A stretch of 64,000 nt of DNA from an uncultured Lachnospiraceae bacterium (GTDB taxonomy: Bacteria; Bacillota; Clostridia; Lachnospirales; Lachnospiraceae). Within the stretch, counting starts at the first letter, position 1. Each line of letters begins with the position of its first letter. Both the position numbers and the translations under genes were made by a program. Below, piece after piece: positions 46,720 through 56,453 of this stretch. Where the stretch lies: contig CANRZW010000013.1 in assembly GCA_947644545.1 (NCBI GenBank), positions 22,707 to 86,706 of the forward strand, written 5' to 3'. Below the pieces are notes generated by a model. It was not told the origin of the DNA and did no database searches. It saw only the letters and a list, made by a program, of their open reading frames with translations.

Positions 46720-46776
46720 GAATAGAAGGATGCAGTCATAGCGGTAAGACACAGACAGGAAAGGACAGGAAATCAG

Positions 46777-47679
46777 ATGAATTATCAATGGTATCCGGGA
46801 CATATGACGAAGGCGAAGCGGATGATGCAGGAAAACATCAGCCTGATCGACCTGGTGATCGAGCTGGTCGATGCGAGAATCCCGCTCAGTAGCAGGAATC
46901 CGGATATAGACGAGCTGGGGAAGAACAAGGCAAGGCTGATTCTGCTCAACAAGTCGGATCTGGCGGATGAGAAGGTCAATAAGCTGTGGATGGAATACTT
47001 TAAGAATAAGGGATTTCACGTGCTGGAAATCAATGCAAGGAGCGGGCAGGGATTGCGCGCGATCTATGGCATGGTTCGGGAAGCCTGCAAGGATAAGATC
47101 GAGCGTGACAGAAAGCGAGGCATCAAGAACCGTCCGGTGCGTGCGATCGTAGTGGGTATCCCGAATGTGGGGAAATCTACGTTTATCAATTCTTTTGCCG
47201 GCAAAGCCTGTACAAAGACCGGCAATAAGCCGGGCGTTACGAAGGGCAAGCAGTGGATCAGGCTGAATAAAGAACTGGAATTTCTGGATACGCCGGGTAT
47301 TCTGTGGCCTAAGTTTGAGAGTGAAGAGGTGGGCCGGAATCTGGCGCTGGTCGGTTCCATGAATGACGAGATCCTGCAGATGACGGAGCTGGCGGCAGAT
47401 CTGATCGCTTATCTTCTTATTCATTATAAAGATGCTTTGTATGAGCGATATCAGATTGAGCCGGGACAGGATGGCATGGAGGCGGAGGATACGCCGCTTT
47501 CGGTGCTTAAGCATGTCTGTGAAGTGCGTAAGTGCTACAGGAAGGGACAGGAGATAGATTACGAGAAGGCATCGGCGGTTGTGGTCGATGATTTCAGAAG
47601 CGGCCGGATCGCAAGGATCACGTTGGAAATGCCGGAGCCTCATGAGGTACAGGCGTCTGAATATAATGTACAAGAATAG
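46777..47679 (+). CDS. rbgA: Ribosome biogenesis GTPase (YlqF/RbgA)
   Basis: QWYPGHMTKAKRMMQE; circularly permuted GTPase motifs NKSD..GIPNVGKSTFINSF. Confidence 0.93.
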   Translation: MNYQWYPGHMTKAKRMMQENISLIDLVIELVDARIPLSSRNPDIDELGKNKARLILLNKSDLADEKVNKLWMEYFKNKGFHVLEINARSGQGLRAIYGMVREACKDKIERDRKRGIKNRPVRAIVVGIPNVGKSTFINSFAGKACTKTGNKPGVTKGKQWIRLNKELEFLDTPGILWPKFESEEVGRNLALVGSMNDEILQMTELAADLIAYLLIHYKDALYERYQIEPGQDGMEAEDTPLSVLKHVCEVRKCYRKGQEIDYEKASAVVVDDFRSGRIARITLEMPEPHEVQASEYNVQE

Positions 47680-47718
47680 GGACAGATTTAGAAAGAGATA
47701 GATTGGGGAAGTGACGGA

Positions 47719-48258
47719 ATGAAAAAAGTACTGAAAGAGATCTTAAGCACCAGCCTTTACCTGTTGTTTGTTTTGTGCGCCGTGTATCTGGTGATCCATT
47801 TTGTGGGACAACGGACACAGGTACAGGGCAGCTCCATGGAGCCGAAGCTGAGCAGTGAAGATAATCTGATCGTGGATAAGATAAGTTATCGCTTCCATGA
47901 GCCGGAGCGGTTCGATATCGTAGTGTTTCCCTTCCGCTATGAGGAGAATACCTTTTACATAAAGAGGGTGATCGGGCTGCCGGGAGAGACGATCCAGATC
48001 GATGAGATGGGGAATATATTAGTCAACGGTGAGGTCCTGGAGGAATCCTACGGTAAAGAAGTGATCCAGAATCCGGGCCGGGCCTATGAGGAGATCGTGC
48101 TGGCGGATGACGAATATTTCCTGATGGGAGACAATCGAAACAACAGCACGGACAGCAGAGATCCTTCCGTGGGAAATGTCAGACGGGATGAGATCATAGG
48201 AAGAGCATGGCTGCGGATCTGGCCTCTTAATAAGTTTGGGTTCATTAAGCATCGGTAA
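47719..48258 (+). CDS. lepB: Signal peptidase I (second copy)
   Basis: GSSMEPKLSSEDNLIVDK; FYIKRVIGLPGE; GDNRNNSTDSRD. Confidence 0.92.
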   Translation: MKKVLKEILSTSLYLLFVLCAVYLVIHFVGQRTQVQGSSMEPKLSSEDNLIVDKISYRFHEPERFDIVVFPFRYEENTFYIKRVIGLPGETIQIDEMGNILVNGEVLEESYGKEVIQNPGRAYEEIVLADDEYFLMGDNRNNSTDSRDPSVGNVRRDEIIGRAWLRIWPLNKFGFIKHR

Positions 48259-48329
48259 GATGCCGGTATGTATGGAAAAGGTCGGAGTGGGAACAGGCCG
48301 GAACGGAAGAAGGCCGGAATGGAAGAAAA

Positions 48330-49088
48330 ATGAGAGAAAGCATCAAAGTAATTACGGAGAAGATACAGGCAGCGGCGATAGAGGAACTGCCTGTTTTGTT
48401 TATGCACTATGCGGAGGATGAGCGGACCGGAGTACGCAGCGCCGTGGAGAAAGGAAGGAAGCGGCTGCTTGCCTATGAAAAGGAAGTGGCAAGGAGCCGG
48501 GAGCTATTAAAATACGAGCGGGAATATGCGATGTATGAACATATTTGCGGCATCGACGAGGTGGGACGCGGCCCGCTTGCCGGCCCGGTGGTGGCCGGCG
48601 CCGTTATATTGCCGAAAGACTGTGACATACTGTATATTAATGATTCCAAGAAACTGTCCGAAAAAAAGAGAGAAGAGCTTTATGATATCATTATGGAACG
48701 GGCGGTGGCAGTGGGGATCGGATACAGTACGCCGGAGCGGATCGATGAGATCAACATTCTGCAGGCCACATACGAGGCCATGCGGGAGGCTGTCGGCAAG
48801 CTTACGGTGACGCCTGACCTGCTGTTAAATGATGCGGTGACGATTCCGCAGGTATCCGTCAAACAGGTGCCCATCATCAGGGGGGATGCCAAGAGTATTT
48901 CCATCGGGGCCGCCAGTATTGTGGCCAAGGTGACAAGGGATCGTCTGATGGTACAGTATGACGAGGTGTATCCGGAATACGGTTTTGCTTCCAATAAGGG
49001 ATACGGTGCGCAGGTACATGTGGAGGCTTTGAAGAAGTATGGACCGTGCCCGATCCACAGGAGATCATTCATTACACATTTTGTATAA
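48330..49088 (+). CDS. rnhB: Ribonuclease HII
   Basis: ICGIDEVGRGPLAGPVVAGAVIL. Confidence 0.95.
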   Translation: MRESIKVITEKIQAAAIEELPVLFMHYAEDERTGVRSAVEKGRKRLLAYEKEVARSRELLKYEREYAMYEHICGIDEVGRGPLAGPVVAGAVILPKDCDILYINDSKKLSEKKREELYDIIMERAVAVGIGYSTPERIDEINILQATYEAMREAVGKLTVTPDLLLNDAVTIPQVSVKQVPIIRGDAKSISIGAASIVAKVTRDRLMVQYDEVYPEYGFASNKGYGAQVHVEALKKYGPCPIHRRSFITHFV

Positions 49089-49108
49089 TTGTGGCAGGGG
49101 GATAAAGG

Positions 49109-50803
49109 TTGAATCTGGCGGGTGTTTTTAAACGGAATAATCAGAATATCAGGGCAAACGATACGAGTAAATCATCGGAGGCTGTATCTAAGGGGGAACG
49201 GAATTACCGGGTACAGAATGAGATCAGGAATCTACTGCCGGGACAGACGATCCAGGGGGCGGTCGTCAGCAGGAACGGTAATGTTGCGCAGATTGCGCTC
49301 AGCCAGGAGCTGCTGATCAATGCGCGGATCGATCAGAGCATCAGTCTGGCTTTGGGGCAGAATATGAGTTTTGAGGTGAAGACCAACAACGGCTCGGTAT
49401 TGTCTCTGACGCCGTTGTATGCCAATATGGCCAATCAGGCGACGATCCTGCGGGCGCTGGGAGCGGCGGGATTACCGGAGACGGCGGCGAATGTGGAGAT
49501 GGTAGCCCGCATGATGGAAGAGGGTATGCCGATCGACAAGGATACCATCTTGAATGTGAGCAGACAGCTGTTGGAATTTCCGGGGCAGAATCCGGCTTCC
49601 ATAATCCAGATGATCCGGCTGGGGCTTGCCGTGACGGAATTAAATATCGAGCAGTTCGAGCAGTATCTGAATGCCAGCCATCAGCTGCTTGGCAGCGCGG
49701 AGACGATTATGGAGGAGCTGCCGGAAGTTTTTAGAGAGCTGATGAGTGAGGGCAGAACCGGGCAGGCGTATGCCTTTTATGGGCAGGTGCTGGATATTCT
49801 TGGGGAAGACGGCGCCGCCGGAGAAGTGATCCGGAAGGGGCCGGATAGTGGCGTGGAACAGGCAGGCGGAAACGGTGTGGCGCCGGAGGAAGGGGTACAG
49901 CCAGGCCGGCTGATGGATCCGGACTTCCTGTATGCAAAGGGTGCTGACGAAAGCGCCTCCTCACAGGAAGCGGGGCAGAATCCCGTCCTGACGGCGAAGC
50001 AGTGGAGTGATCTGGGGAATCTGCTGCGGGAGCTTGGCATGGAGGAACAGGCGGCGGAGCAGATCAAAAACGGTGGTTTGTCGGCAAAGGAAGCGCTGGC
50101 ATTGATCCGTCATACGCTTAACGGTGCGGGAGAGCATGAGATGCCTTCGCAGGTGTTGGAGCGGCTTTTTGCAGGCAAAGAGTTTGAGGGACTGTTGAAG
50201 GCGGAAGTGAGCAGACAGTGGCTGATCGAACCCCGGGATGTGGCCGATCCGCATAAAGTGGAGCAGCTGTACGAGAGGATCCGAGAGCAGAGTATGCGTC
50301 TGCATGAGGCGATCCAGACGGCAGGCAAGGCAGATCTTCCCGTGGCGAGGAGTGTACAGAACCTGCAGAACAACGTGGACTTCATGAACCAGATGAATCA
50401 CATGTTCGCTTATATCCAGCTGCCGCTTAAGCTGGCCGGCAACAATGCCCACGGCGATCTCTATGTCTATACAAACAAGAAGAATCTGGCGGCAAAGGAC
50501 GGCAATGTGAGCGCGCTTTTGCATCTGGATATGGAGCACCTGGGCGCTCTGGATGTGTATGTGGCGATGCAGCAGAATAAGGTGAATACGAATTTTACCC
50601 TGCAGGACGAGAGCGCGCTGGATCTGATCGAACAGCATATCTCCCTGTTGGATGAGCGGCTTATGAAGCGCGGATATGCGTTAAAGGCACAGTTCCAGAT
50701 CAAGGAGGAGGAAGTAAAAGAGGGCGGCATTATGCAGACGATTCTGAATCAGGAGAAGAATATCTCGGTACTCAGCCGAACCTCTTTTGATATGAGGGCA
50801 TGA
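49109..50803 (+). CDS. YlqG/flagellar hook-length-control-like protein
   Basis: Between rnhB and an FlhB-like gene, as in Bacillus ylqG; FliK-like C-terminal beta domain (LAGNNAHGDLYVYTNKK). Confidence 0.7.
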   Translation: MNLAGVFKRNNQNIRANDTSKSSEAVSKGERNYRVQNEIRNLLPGQTIQGAVVSRNGNVAQIALSQELLINARIDQSISLALGQNMSFEVKTNNGSVLSLTPLYANMANQATILRALGAAGLPETAANVEMVARMMEEGMPIDKDTILNVSRQLLEFPGQNPASIIQMIRLGLAVTELNIEQFEQYLNASHQLLGSAETIMEELPEVFRELMSEGRTGQAYAFYGQVLDILGEDGAAGEVIRKGPDSGVEQAGGNGVAPEEGVQPGRLMDPDFLYAKGADESASSQEAGQNPVLTAKQWSDLGNLLRELGMEEQAAEQIKNGGLSAKEALALIRHTLNGAGEHEMPSQVLERLFAGKEFEGLLKAEVSRQWLIEPRDVADPHKVEQLYERIREQSMRLHEAIQTAGKADLPVARSVQNLQNNVDFMNQMNHMFAYIQLPLKLAGNNAHGDLYVYTNKKNLAAKDGNVSALLHLDMEHLGALDVYVAMQQNKVNTNFTLQDESALDLIEQHISLLDERLMKRGYALKAQFQIKEEEVKEGGIMQTILNQEKNISVLSRTSFDMRA

Positions 50804-50833
50804 TAAAGCAGCGAAGGCAGAAAGGGGAGGGCT

Positions 50834-51205
50834 ATGACGCAGGAGGAGAAACGGAAGGCGAGGCAGGCGGCCATGACCGGGCAGGCACGGCAAAAACCAA
50901 GGCCCGAGGCCATGACCGGGCAGGTGCAGAAGAAGCCGAAACAGGCGATCGCTCTGGAATATGATCCCGACGAGGAGGCGCCCAGAGTCATTGCCTCCGG
51001 CAGAGGAGAGCTGGCGGAACGTATTATAGAGAAGGCCAGGGAAGCGGCGGTGCCGGTGCATCGTGACGATAAGCTGGCAGATACGCTTTCCCGTCTGGAG
51101 ATCGGAGATATGATTCCACCGGAGCTGTACGAGGTGGTTGCGGAGATCCTTATTTTCGTGGATTCCATGGATAAGATCAAGGCGAAGATGGCAGCGGCAA
51201 AGTAG
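50834..51205 (+). CDS. FlhB C-terminal-domain-like protein (YlqH/FlhX-like)
   Basis: KQAIALEYDPDEEAPRVIASGRGELAERIIEKAREAAVPVHRDDKLADTL. Confidence 0.85.
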   Translation: MTQEEKRKARQAAMTGQARQKPRPEAMTGQVQKKPKQAIALEYDPDEEAPRVIASGRGELAERIIEKAREAAVPVHRDDKLADTLSRLEIGDMIPPELYEVVAEILIFVDSMDKIKAKMAAAK

Positions 51206-51214
51206 GAGGCAGAG

Positions 51215-51574
51215 TTGAATACACGGAAGCAGGGGGCACAGAAGGAAGAGCAGGTCTGTGCCTATTTATTATCTAAGGGAGTGAGGATCTGTGAACGGAA
51301 TTTTCGCTGCCGGCAGGGTGAGATCGATATAATCGGGTATGACGGTGAGTATCTTGTCTTTTTTGAGGTGAAGTACCGCAGCAGCGGCAGCCGGGGAACG
51401 GCGGCGGAGGCAGTGGGATATGCCAAGCAGCAGAGGATCTGCCGGGTGGCCGATTATTATCGAGTGACGCATCACTGTATGGAAGATACGCCGATCCGGT
51501 TTGATGTGGCGGCTATGGACGGGGAATCGCTTACGTGGGTGAAAAACGCGTTTGACTATCTTGCGCGGCGGTAA
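51215..51574 (+). CDS. yraN: YraN family endonuclease-like protein (UPF0102)
   Basis: GAQKEEQVCAYLLSKGVRICERNFRCRQGEIDIIGYDGEYLVFFEVKYR. Confidence 0.93.
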   Translation: MNTRKQGAQKEEQVCAYLLSKGVRICERNFRCRQGEIDIIGYDGEYLVFFEVKYRSSGSRGTAAEAVGYAKQQRICRVADYYRVTHHCMEDTPIRFDVAAMDGESLTWVKNAFDYLARR

Positions 51575-51667
51575 TGATTGCGGGAAAGATCCTGAGAAGC
51601 AGGCGGCAGCTTGGGACGGCAGAGTGATCGTGATGATCGCAGGGTAAGAAAGAATGGGGGTAATAGG

Positions 51668-52525
51668 ATGGAATTACACAGACATTCAGGTAACATGAAG
51701 ATGAAGCAAAACCGGGCCGGGGCAGTGGAATATCTGACATTTCCGCTGCTGGAACAGACCGGGATCGTGCGGCATTTGTTTTCTACCAGGATCGGCGGGG
51801 TCAGTGAGGGCATCTATGGCACCATGAATTTAAGTTATGCCAGGGGAGACGAGAAGGCGGCTGTGGATGAGAACTTTAAGAGGATCGCCGCAGCGCTGGG
51901 GTGCAGCCTGGAAGACATAGTCTGTTCTGACCAGACTCATACCGTGAATCTGCGGGTGGTGAGCAGACAGGACGGTGGCAAGGGAATCCTGCGGCCGAGA
52001 GATTACCATGACGTAGACGGGCTTTTGACCGACGAGCCGGGGCTGGTGCTGGCCACTTTTTATGCGGACTGTGTGCCCTTATATTTCGTGGATACGAGAA
52101 ACCGGGCCGTGGCGCTTGCCCATTCCGGTTGGCGGGGAACCGTGGCGCGGATGGGAAGATGTGTAACGGAGAAGATGAGGGAGGTCTACGGCACGCGGCC
52201 GGAGGATCTGACGGCGGCAGTCGGGCCGTCTATCTGTCAGGCATGTTATGAAGTCAGTGAGGACGTGGCGGAGGCCTTTGTGCAGGAATTCCGGGGGCCG
52301 GGGCAGGAGGCGCAGATCCTTAAGAGTAAGGGCGGCGGCAAGTATCAGCTGGATCTGTGGCGGGCCAATGAGATCCTGTTACAGGAAGCGGGGATACCGG
52401 CGGCACAGATACAGGTGACGGATCTGTGTACCTGCCATAACAGCGATTATCTCTTTTCCCACAGGGCAAGCCAGGGGAAGCGCGGAAATCTGGGCGCCTT
52501 TCTGGGTCTGTGCGATACTTTATAA
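51668..52525 (+). CDS. pgeF: PgeF/YfiH (LACC1-like) multicopper-polyphenol-oxidase-family purine nucleoside enzyme
   Basis: STRIGGVSEGIYGTMNLSY, SDQTHTVNL, ADCVPLYFVDTRNRAVALAHSGWRGTV. Confidence 0.88.
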   Translation: MELHRHSGNMKMKQNRAGAVEYLTFPLLEQTGIVRHLFSTRIGGVSEGIYGTMNLSYARGDEKAAVDENFKRIAAALGCSLEDIVCSDQTHTVNLRVVSRQDGGKGILRPRDYHDVDGLLTDEPGLVLATFYADCVPLYFVDTRNRAVALAHSGWRGTVARMGRCVTEKMREVYGTRPEDLTAAVGPSICQACYEVSEDVAEAFVQEFRGPGQEAQILKSKGGGKYQLDLWRANEILLQEAGIPAAQIQVTDLCTCHNSDYLFSHRASQGKRGNLGAFLGLCDTL

Positions 52526-52683
52526 AGCAGTGACAAATCATTTGCAAAATCCCTGAGAATACAGTAATATCTTTTCGTGGCGAATTAAGAAAACATTAAA
52601 GAATTTCCCATCTTTTCCTTTAGGTTTTCTTGTTAAGGTTGTAACAGATAATATGATGAATGCGACAGGCAGGGGAGGGTGAC

Positions 52684-53376
52684 ATGGCTAATATTCTGGT
52701 TTGTGATGATGACAGGGAGATCGTGGACGCGATCGAGATTTATCTGCTGCAGGAAGGCTATACGATCTATAAGGCTTACGACGGAGAGCAGGCGATCAAG
52801 GTGCTTAAGGAACAGCAGATTCATCTGTTGCTGATCGATGTTATGATGCCGAAGCTGGACGGGATCCATGCTACTTTGAAGATCAGAGAGTATTCCAGCA
52901 TTCCGATCATTATCCTGTCTGCGAAGTCGGAGGATAATGACAAGATCCTGGGATTGAATATCGGGGCGGACGATTATGTGACGAAGCCTTTTAATCCGCT
53001 GGAGCTGCTGGCAAGGGTGAAGTCCAACTTAAGACGTTACACGACGCTGGGGAATCTGAATACGGAGAATAACGCACTTTTCCAGGTGGGCGGTCTGTGC
53101 ATCAACGACGATACGAAGGAAGTGACGGTGGACGGGGAGAACGTGAAATTAACGCCGATCGAGTATAACATCCTGTTATTGCTGGTGAAGAACTGCGGCA
53201 GAGTTTTCTCCATCGATCAGATCTATGAGAGCATCTGGAATGAGGAGGCTATCGGGGCAGACAATACGGTGGCGGTACATATCAGGCACATCCGTGAGAA
53301 GATTGAGATCAACCCGAAGGAACCCAGATATCTAAAGGTTGTCTGGGGGGTGGGCTATAAGATCGAGAAGCAGTAA
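52684..53376 (+). CDS. OmpR-family response regulator
   Basis: MANILVCDDDREIVDAIEIYL; C-terminal winged helix. Confidence 0.92.
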   Translation: MANILVCDDDREIVDAIEIYLLQEGYTIYKAYDGEQAIKVLKEQQIHLLLIDVMMPKLDGIHATLKIREYSSIPIIILSAKSEDNDKILGLNIGADDYVTKPFNPLELLARVKSNLRRYTTLGNLNTENNALFQVGGLCINDDTKEVTVDGENVKLTPIEYNILLLLVKNCGRVFSIDQIYESIWNEEAIGADNTVAVHIRHIREKIEINPKEPRYLKVVWGVGYKIEKQ

Positions 53377-53415
53377 ACGCAGGGATCTGCAGGGCAGTGC
53401 AGAGCTGTCATACAG

Positions 53416-56388
53416 ATGCAGCGGGCTGACAGAAAGGCATGGTTAAAGATGGGAAAAGATGAAAGAGACAATGCAGCAGACCTGATTATAGGAGAAGACA
53501 GCCAGGAAAAGACGGCAGTCGGAAAAAGCACAGAGCCGGAGAACAGGGCGGCCAAGACTTATGTAAGTATGGCAGATCAGGAAGCTGCCATACCGGGAGA
53601 AAGCATAGAAAAAGAAGGAAAGAGCAGAGGAAGGAAGCATGGAGACCGCAGAAAGAAGCGGGCGAGAAAGGGTAATCATGGGTTAAGAATGTGCCTGCGC
53701 TTCATGCAGCATACTGCGCTGGCCGCCATGGTGGTTTCCATGTTTATCGTGGCGATCGGTTCGACGGTTTATATAGAGGGATTCCGCTCCCGTGGCAGCT
53801 TCAACATGTATACTATGGATCAGAAGCAGAAATACGAAGAGTCCACGCTGTTTGACAATATCTTCGGCTATGCGGCGGCGGATATCATCCGGCTTGGCGT
53901 GGTGAGCGGCCAGCTGGAGACGGACGGGGCTTTCAATGGACGCAAGCCTATAGATGTCACGGCTTATAATTATCGGGATATCGGGCTGCCTGAGCGGTAT
54001 GTGACAGCCAGTTATTATCTGGAAGATCTGTTGAAATGGCAGAATTATGGATTTGAGTGGACGGGAACGGAGATGACCGGTGCGCAGGCACAGGATTTCC
54101 TGGCGGACCGCACGAGAGTGACGGTCATAGACCCGGACAGCAAGTATTATAATACGTCGGATGCCAATTACTTAAAGTCTGATGTGGAGAGCTATACTTT
54201 TGTCAATGATGTGTCGTCTAACCTGCTGTGGGTGGATGCGGATGACACGGATGGTTTTGTGGACGGCTACCGCCCGTCAAACCTGGAGATTAACGAATAT
54301 GAGGATGGCAGGGAAGAGGTGACGGAAGCTGCAGAAGGGGAAACAGGAGGATTCTATGACAGCGGGGCGGTGAATGTCTACAATGTGCTGGTTAACCGTT
54401 ATAAGACGGCGGAGGGCAAGAACCTGGAGGAATATGTATCCGACTGGGATCTGTACTATGATTTGTGTCATAATGTACAGTATGCCGCCAAGAGTCTGGC
54501 TTATAATTACGACGAGTATCTGGAAGCCAAGAGATACTACAGCATGAAAAATTCCAACGTCCGCTATCTGATTCGCAAGACGGTGGGTGAGAACACGCAG
54601 ATCTTTACGAATCTGGAGGAGGAACAGGACCTTGACAGTATATTGTCCTTTGCGGAGGCTGAGGTTGAGGAGAATGGGACGGAAGTTCTTTCACCGGGCA
54701 AATATATCTATTACAATCCGGCGGACATGAAATATCTGACGAACACTTCCATCGCTGAGGAGACGATCCGTCAGATCCTGCAGGAGTATGATTATGCTTA
54801 TCCGGAGACGGTTGAGATCTGGATCGGTGTGGACACCTCTTATCCGGCGGCAGACGCTTTTACACAGGGGCAGGCCGGTTTTAACAACTATCAGCCGTAT
54901 TTCATGCAGTGGATCGCGCTGGCGTTTGTGGCAGGCCTTGTGTATCTTGGTTTGTTGTGCTATCTGACCTTTGTGACGGGTAAGGATGCGGACCAGGAAG
55001 GAAAGTCTTATATTCGTCTGACCTCCTTTGATAAAATTCCCACGGAGATCATGCTTTTACTTGGATTTGGCATGATGATTCTGATCGCATGGATGATGAT
55101 CGTGGCGGCGGAACTGTTGAATCTGAATATTTCGTCTATGCTTTCCTACGATACGGTGGTACACGCGCAGTGGTTTAAGGCGGTATTGTTTGTGACGGTC
55201 TTTGTGGTGGATCTGGTGGCGATGTTCTTTTTCTACAGTCTGGTCAGGAGACTGCGGGCCGGAATATTGTGGAAGAACAGCTATCTGTACAGGTTGTTCC
55301 GTCTGATAAAAAGATGTGCGCTGCAGCTGTATGATAACAGCAATATCGTGCTGAGAACCTGTGTCCCTTACGGATTGTTCCTGCTGTTTAATCTGTTGAT
55401 GTTGGTATGGGCATTTGATATAACGTCAGCGTTTGGCATGTTGGTTCTAGTGTTTATCATTATGGCGGTGGACATTGCAGTGGGGCATCTGCTTTACCGG
55501 AACGCGAAAGAACAGCAGCAGATCGTCAAGGGGATTGAGACCATTGCCAACGGGCAGCTGGAACACCAGGTGAAGACAGATAAACTGCACGGGGATAATC
55601 TGACGCTGGCTCATTCCGTCAACAGCATCGGCAAGGGAATTAAAGAGGCGGTGGAGATCAGCATGAAGGATGAACGCATGAAGGCGGATCTGATTACCAA
55701 TGTGTCTCACGATATCAAGACGCCGCTGACGTCCATCATCAATTATGTGGATCTGATCAAAAGAGAACGCATCGACAATGAGAAGGTGCAGAATTATATC
55801 AAGGTGCTGGACGAGAAATCTCAGCGTTTAAAGCAGCTGACGGACGATCTGGTGGAGGCAAGCAAGATTACCTCCGGCAATATCAGCCTGCATTTTGAGC
55901 AGATCAACCTGACGGAGCTGATGAACCAGACGATTGGGGAATTCTCAGAGAAGTTTGAGTTAAAGAACCTGACTACGGTGATGAATGTGCGTGTGAAAAA
56001 TGCGGTGATCGAGGCGGACAGCCGCAGAATCTGGCGCGTAATGGAGAATCTGTTCAACAATATTTATAAGTATGCCATGGAAGGCACCCGTGTCTATCTG
56101 TCCATAGAGGATATGCCGGATAAGAAGAAATTTATCGTGATATCGATCAAGAATATCTCGGCTTCTCCGCTTAACTGTAATCCGGATGAATTGACGGAGC
56201 GCTTTATCAGAGGCGATGTCTCAAGAACGACGGAGGGCAGCGGACTGGGACTGTCTATCGCCAAGAATCTGACGGAGGCCCAGAAGGGCACTTTTGAGAT
56301 CCGGCTGGACGGGGATCTGTTCAAGGTAATCCTGACGTTCCCGAAGGCGAAGGAGGAGAAGACAACGACGGAAGAGAAGAAGGCGTAA
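53416..56388 (+). CDS. Sensor histidine kinase with large N-terminal extracellular region
   Basis: LITNVSHDIKTPLTSIINYVDLIKRE; TTEGSGLGLSIAKNLTE. Confidence 0.92.
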   Translation: MQRADRKAWLKMGKDERDNAADLIIGEDSQEKTAVGKSTEPENRAAKTYVSMADQEAAIPGESIEKEGKSRGRKHGDRRKKRARKGNHGLRMCLRFMQHTALAAMVVSMFIVAIGSTVYIEGFRSRGSFNMYTMDQKQKYEESTLFDNIFGYAAADIIRLGVVSGQLETDGAFNGRKPIDVTAYNYRDIGLPERYVTASYYLEDLLKWQNYGFEWTGTEMTGAQAQDFLADRTRVTVIDPDSKYYNTSDANYLKSDVESYTFVNDVSSNLLWVDADDTDGFVDGYRPSNLEINEYEDGREEVTEAAEGETGGFYDSGAVNVYNVLVNRYKTAEGKNLEEYVSDWDLYYDLCHNVQYAAKSLAYNYDEYLEAKRYYSMKNSNVRYLIRKTVGENTQIFTNLEEEQDLDSILSFAEAEVEENGTEVLSPGKYIYYNPADMKYLTNTSIAEETIRQILQEYDYAYPETVEIWIGVDTSYPAADAFTQGQAGFNNYQPYFMQWIALAFVAGLVYLGLLCYLTFVTGKDADQEGKSYIRLTSFDKIPTEIMLLLGFGMMILIAWMMIVAAELLNLNISSMLSYDTVVHAQWFKAVLFVTVFVVDLVAMFFFYSLVRRLRAGILWKNSYLYRLFRLIKRCALQLYDNSNIVLRTCVPYGLFLLFNLLMLVWAFDITSAFGMLVLVFIIMAVDIAVGHLLYRNAKEQQQIVKGIETIANGQLEHQVKTDKLHGDNLTLAHSVNSIGKGIKEAVEISMKDERMKADLITNVSHDIKTPLTSIINYVDLIKRERIDNEKVQNYIKVLDEKSQRLKQLTDDLVEASKITSGNISLHFEQINLTELMNQTIGEFSEKFELKNLTTVMNVRVKNAVIEADSRRIWRVMENLFNNIYKYAMEGTRVYLSIEDMPDKKKFIVISIKNISASPLNCNPDELTERFIRGDVSRTTEGSGLGLSIAKNLTEAQKGTFEIRLDGDLFKVILTFPKAKEEKTTTEEKKA

Positions 56389-56396
56389 GAATTACG

Positions 56397-56427
56397 AAAA
56401 GGTTCGGTCATGCAGGCCGAACCTTTT
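56397..56427. terminator. Bidirectional terminator between the kinase and prs
   Basis: AAAAGGTTCGGtcatgcaggCCGAACCTTTT. Confidence 0.85.
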
Positions 56428-56453
56428 GCTGTAGAGCGGGCAGATATCCGGGT

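Noticed and set aside
46348-47673. 441-aa minus-strand ORF opposite lepB/rbgA
   Set aside because: Antisense to two conserved genes; composition typical of frame shadow.
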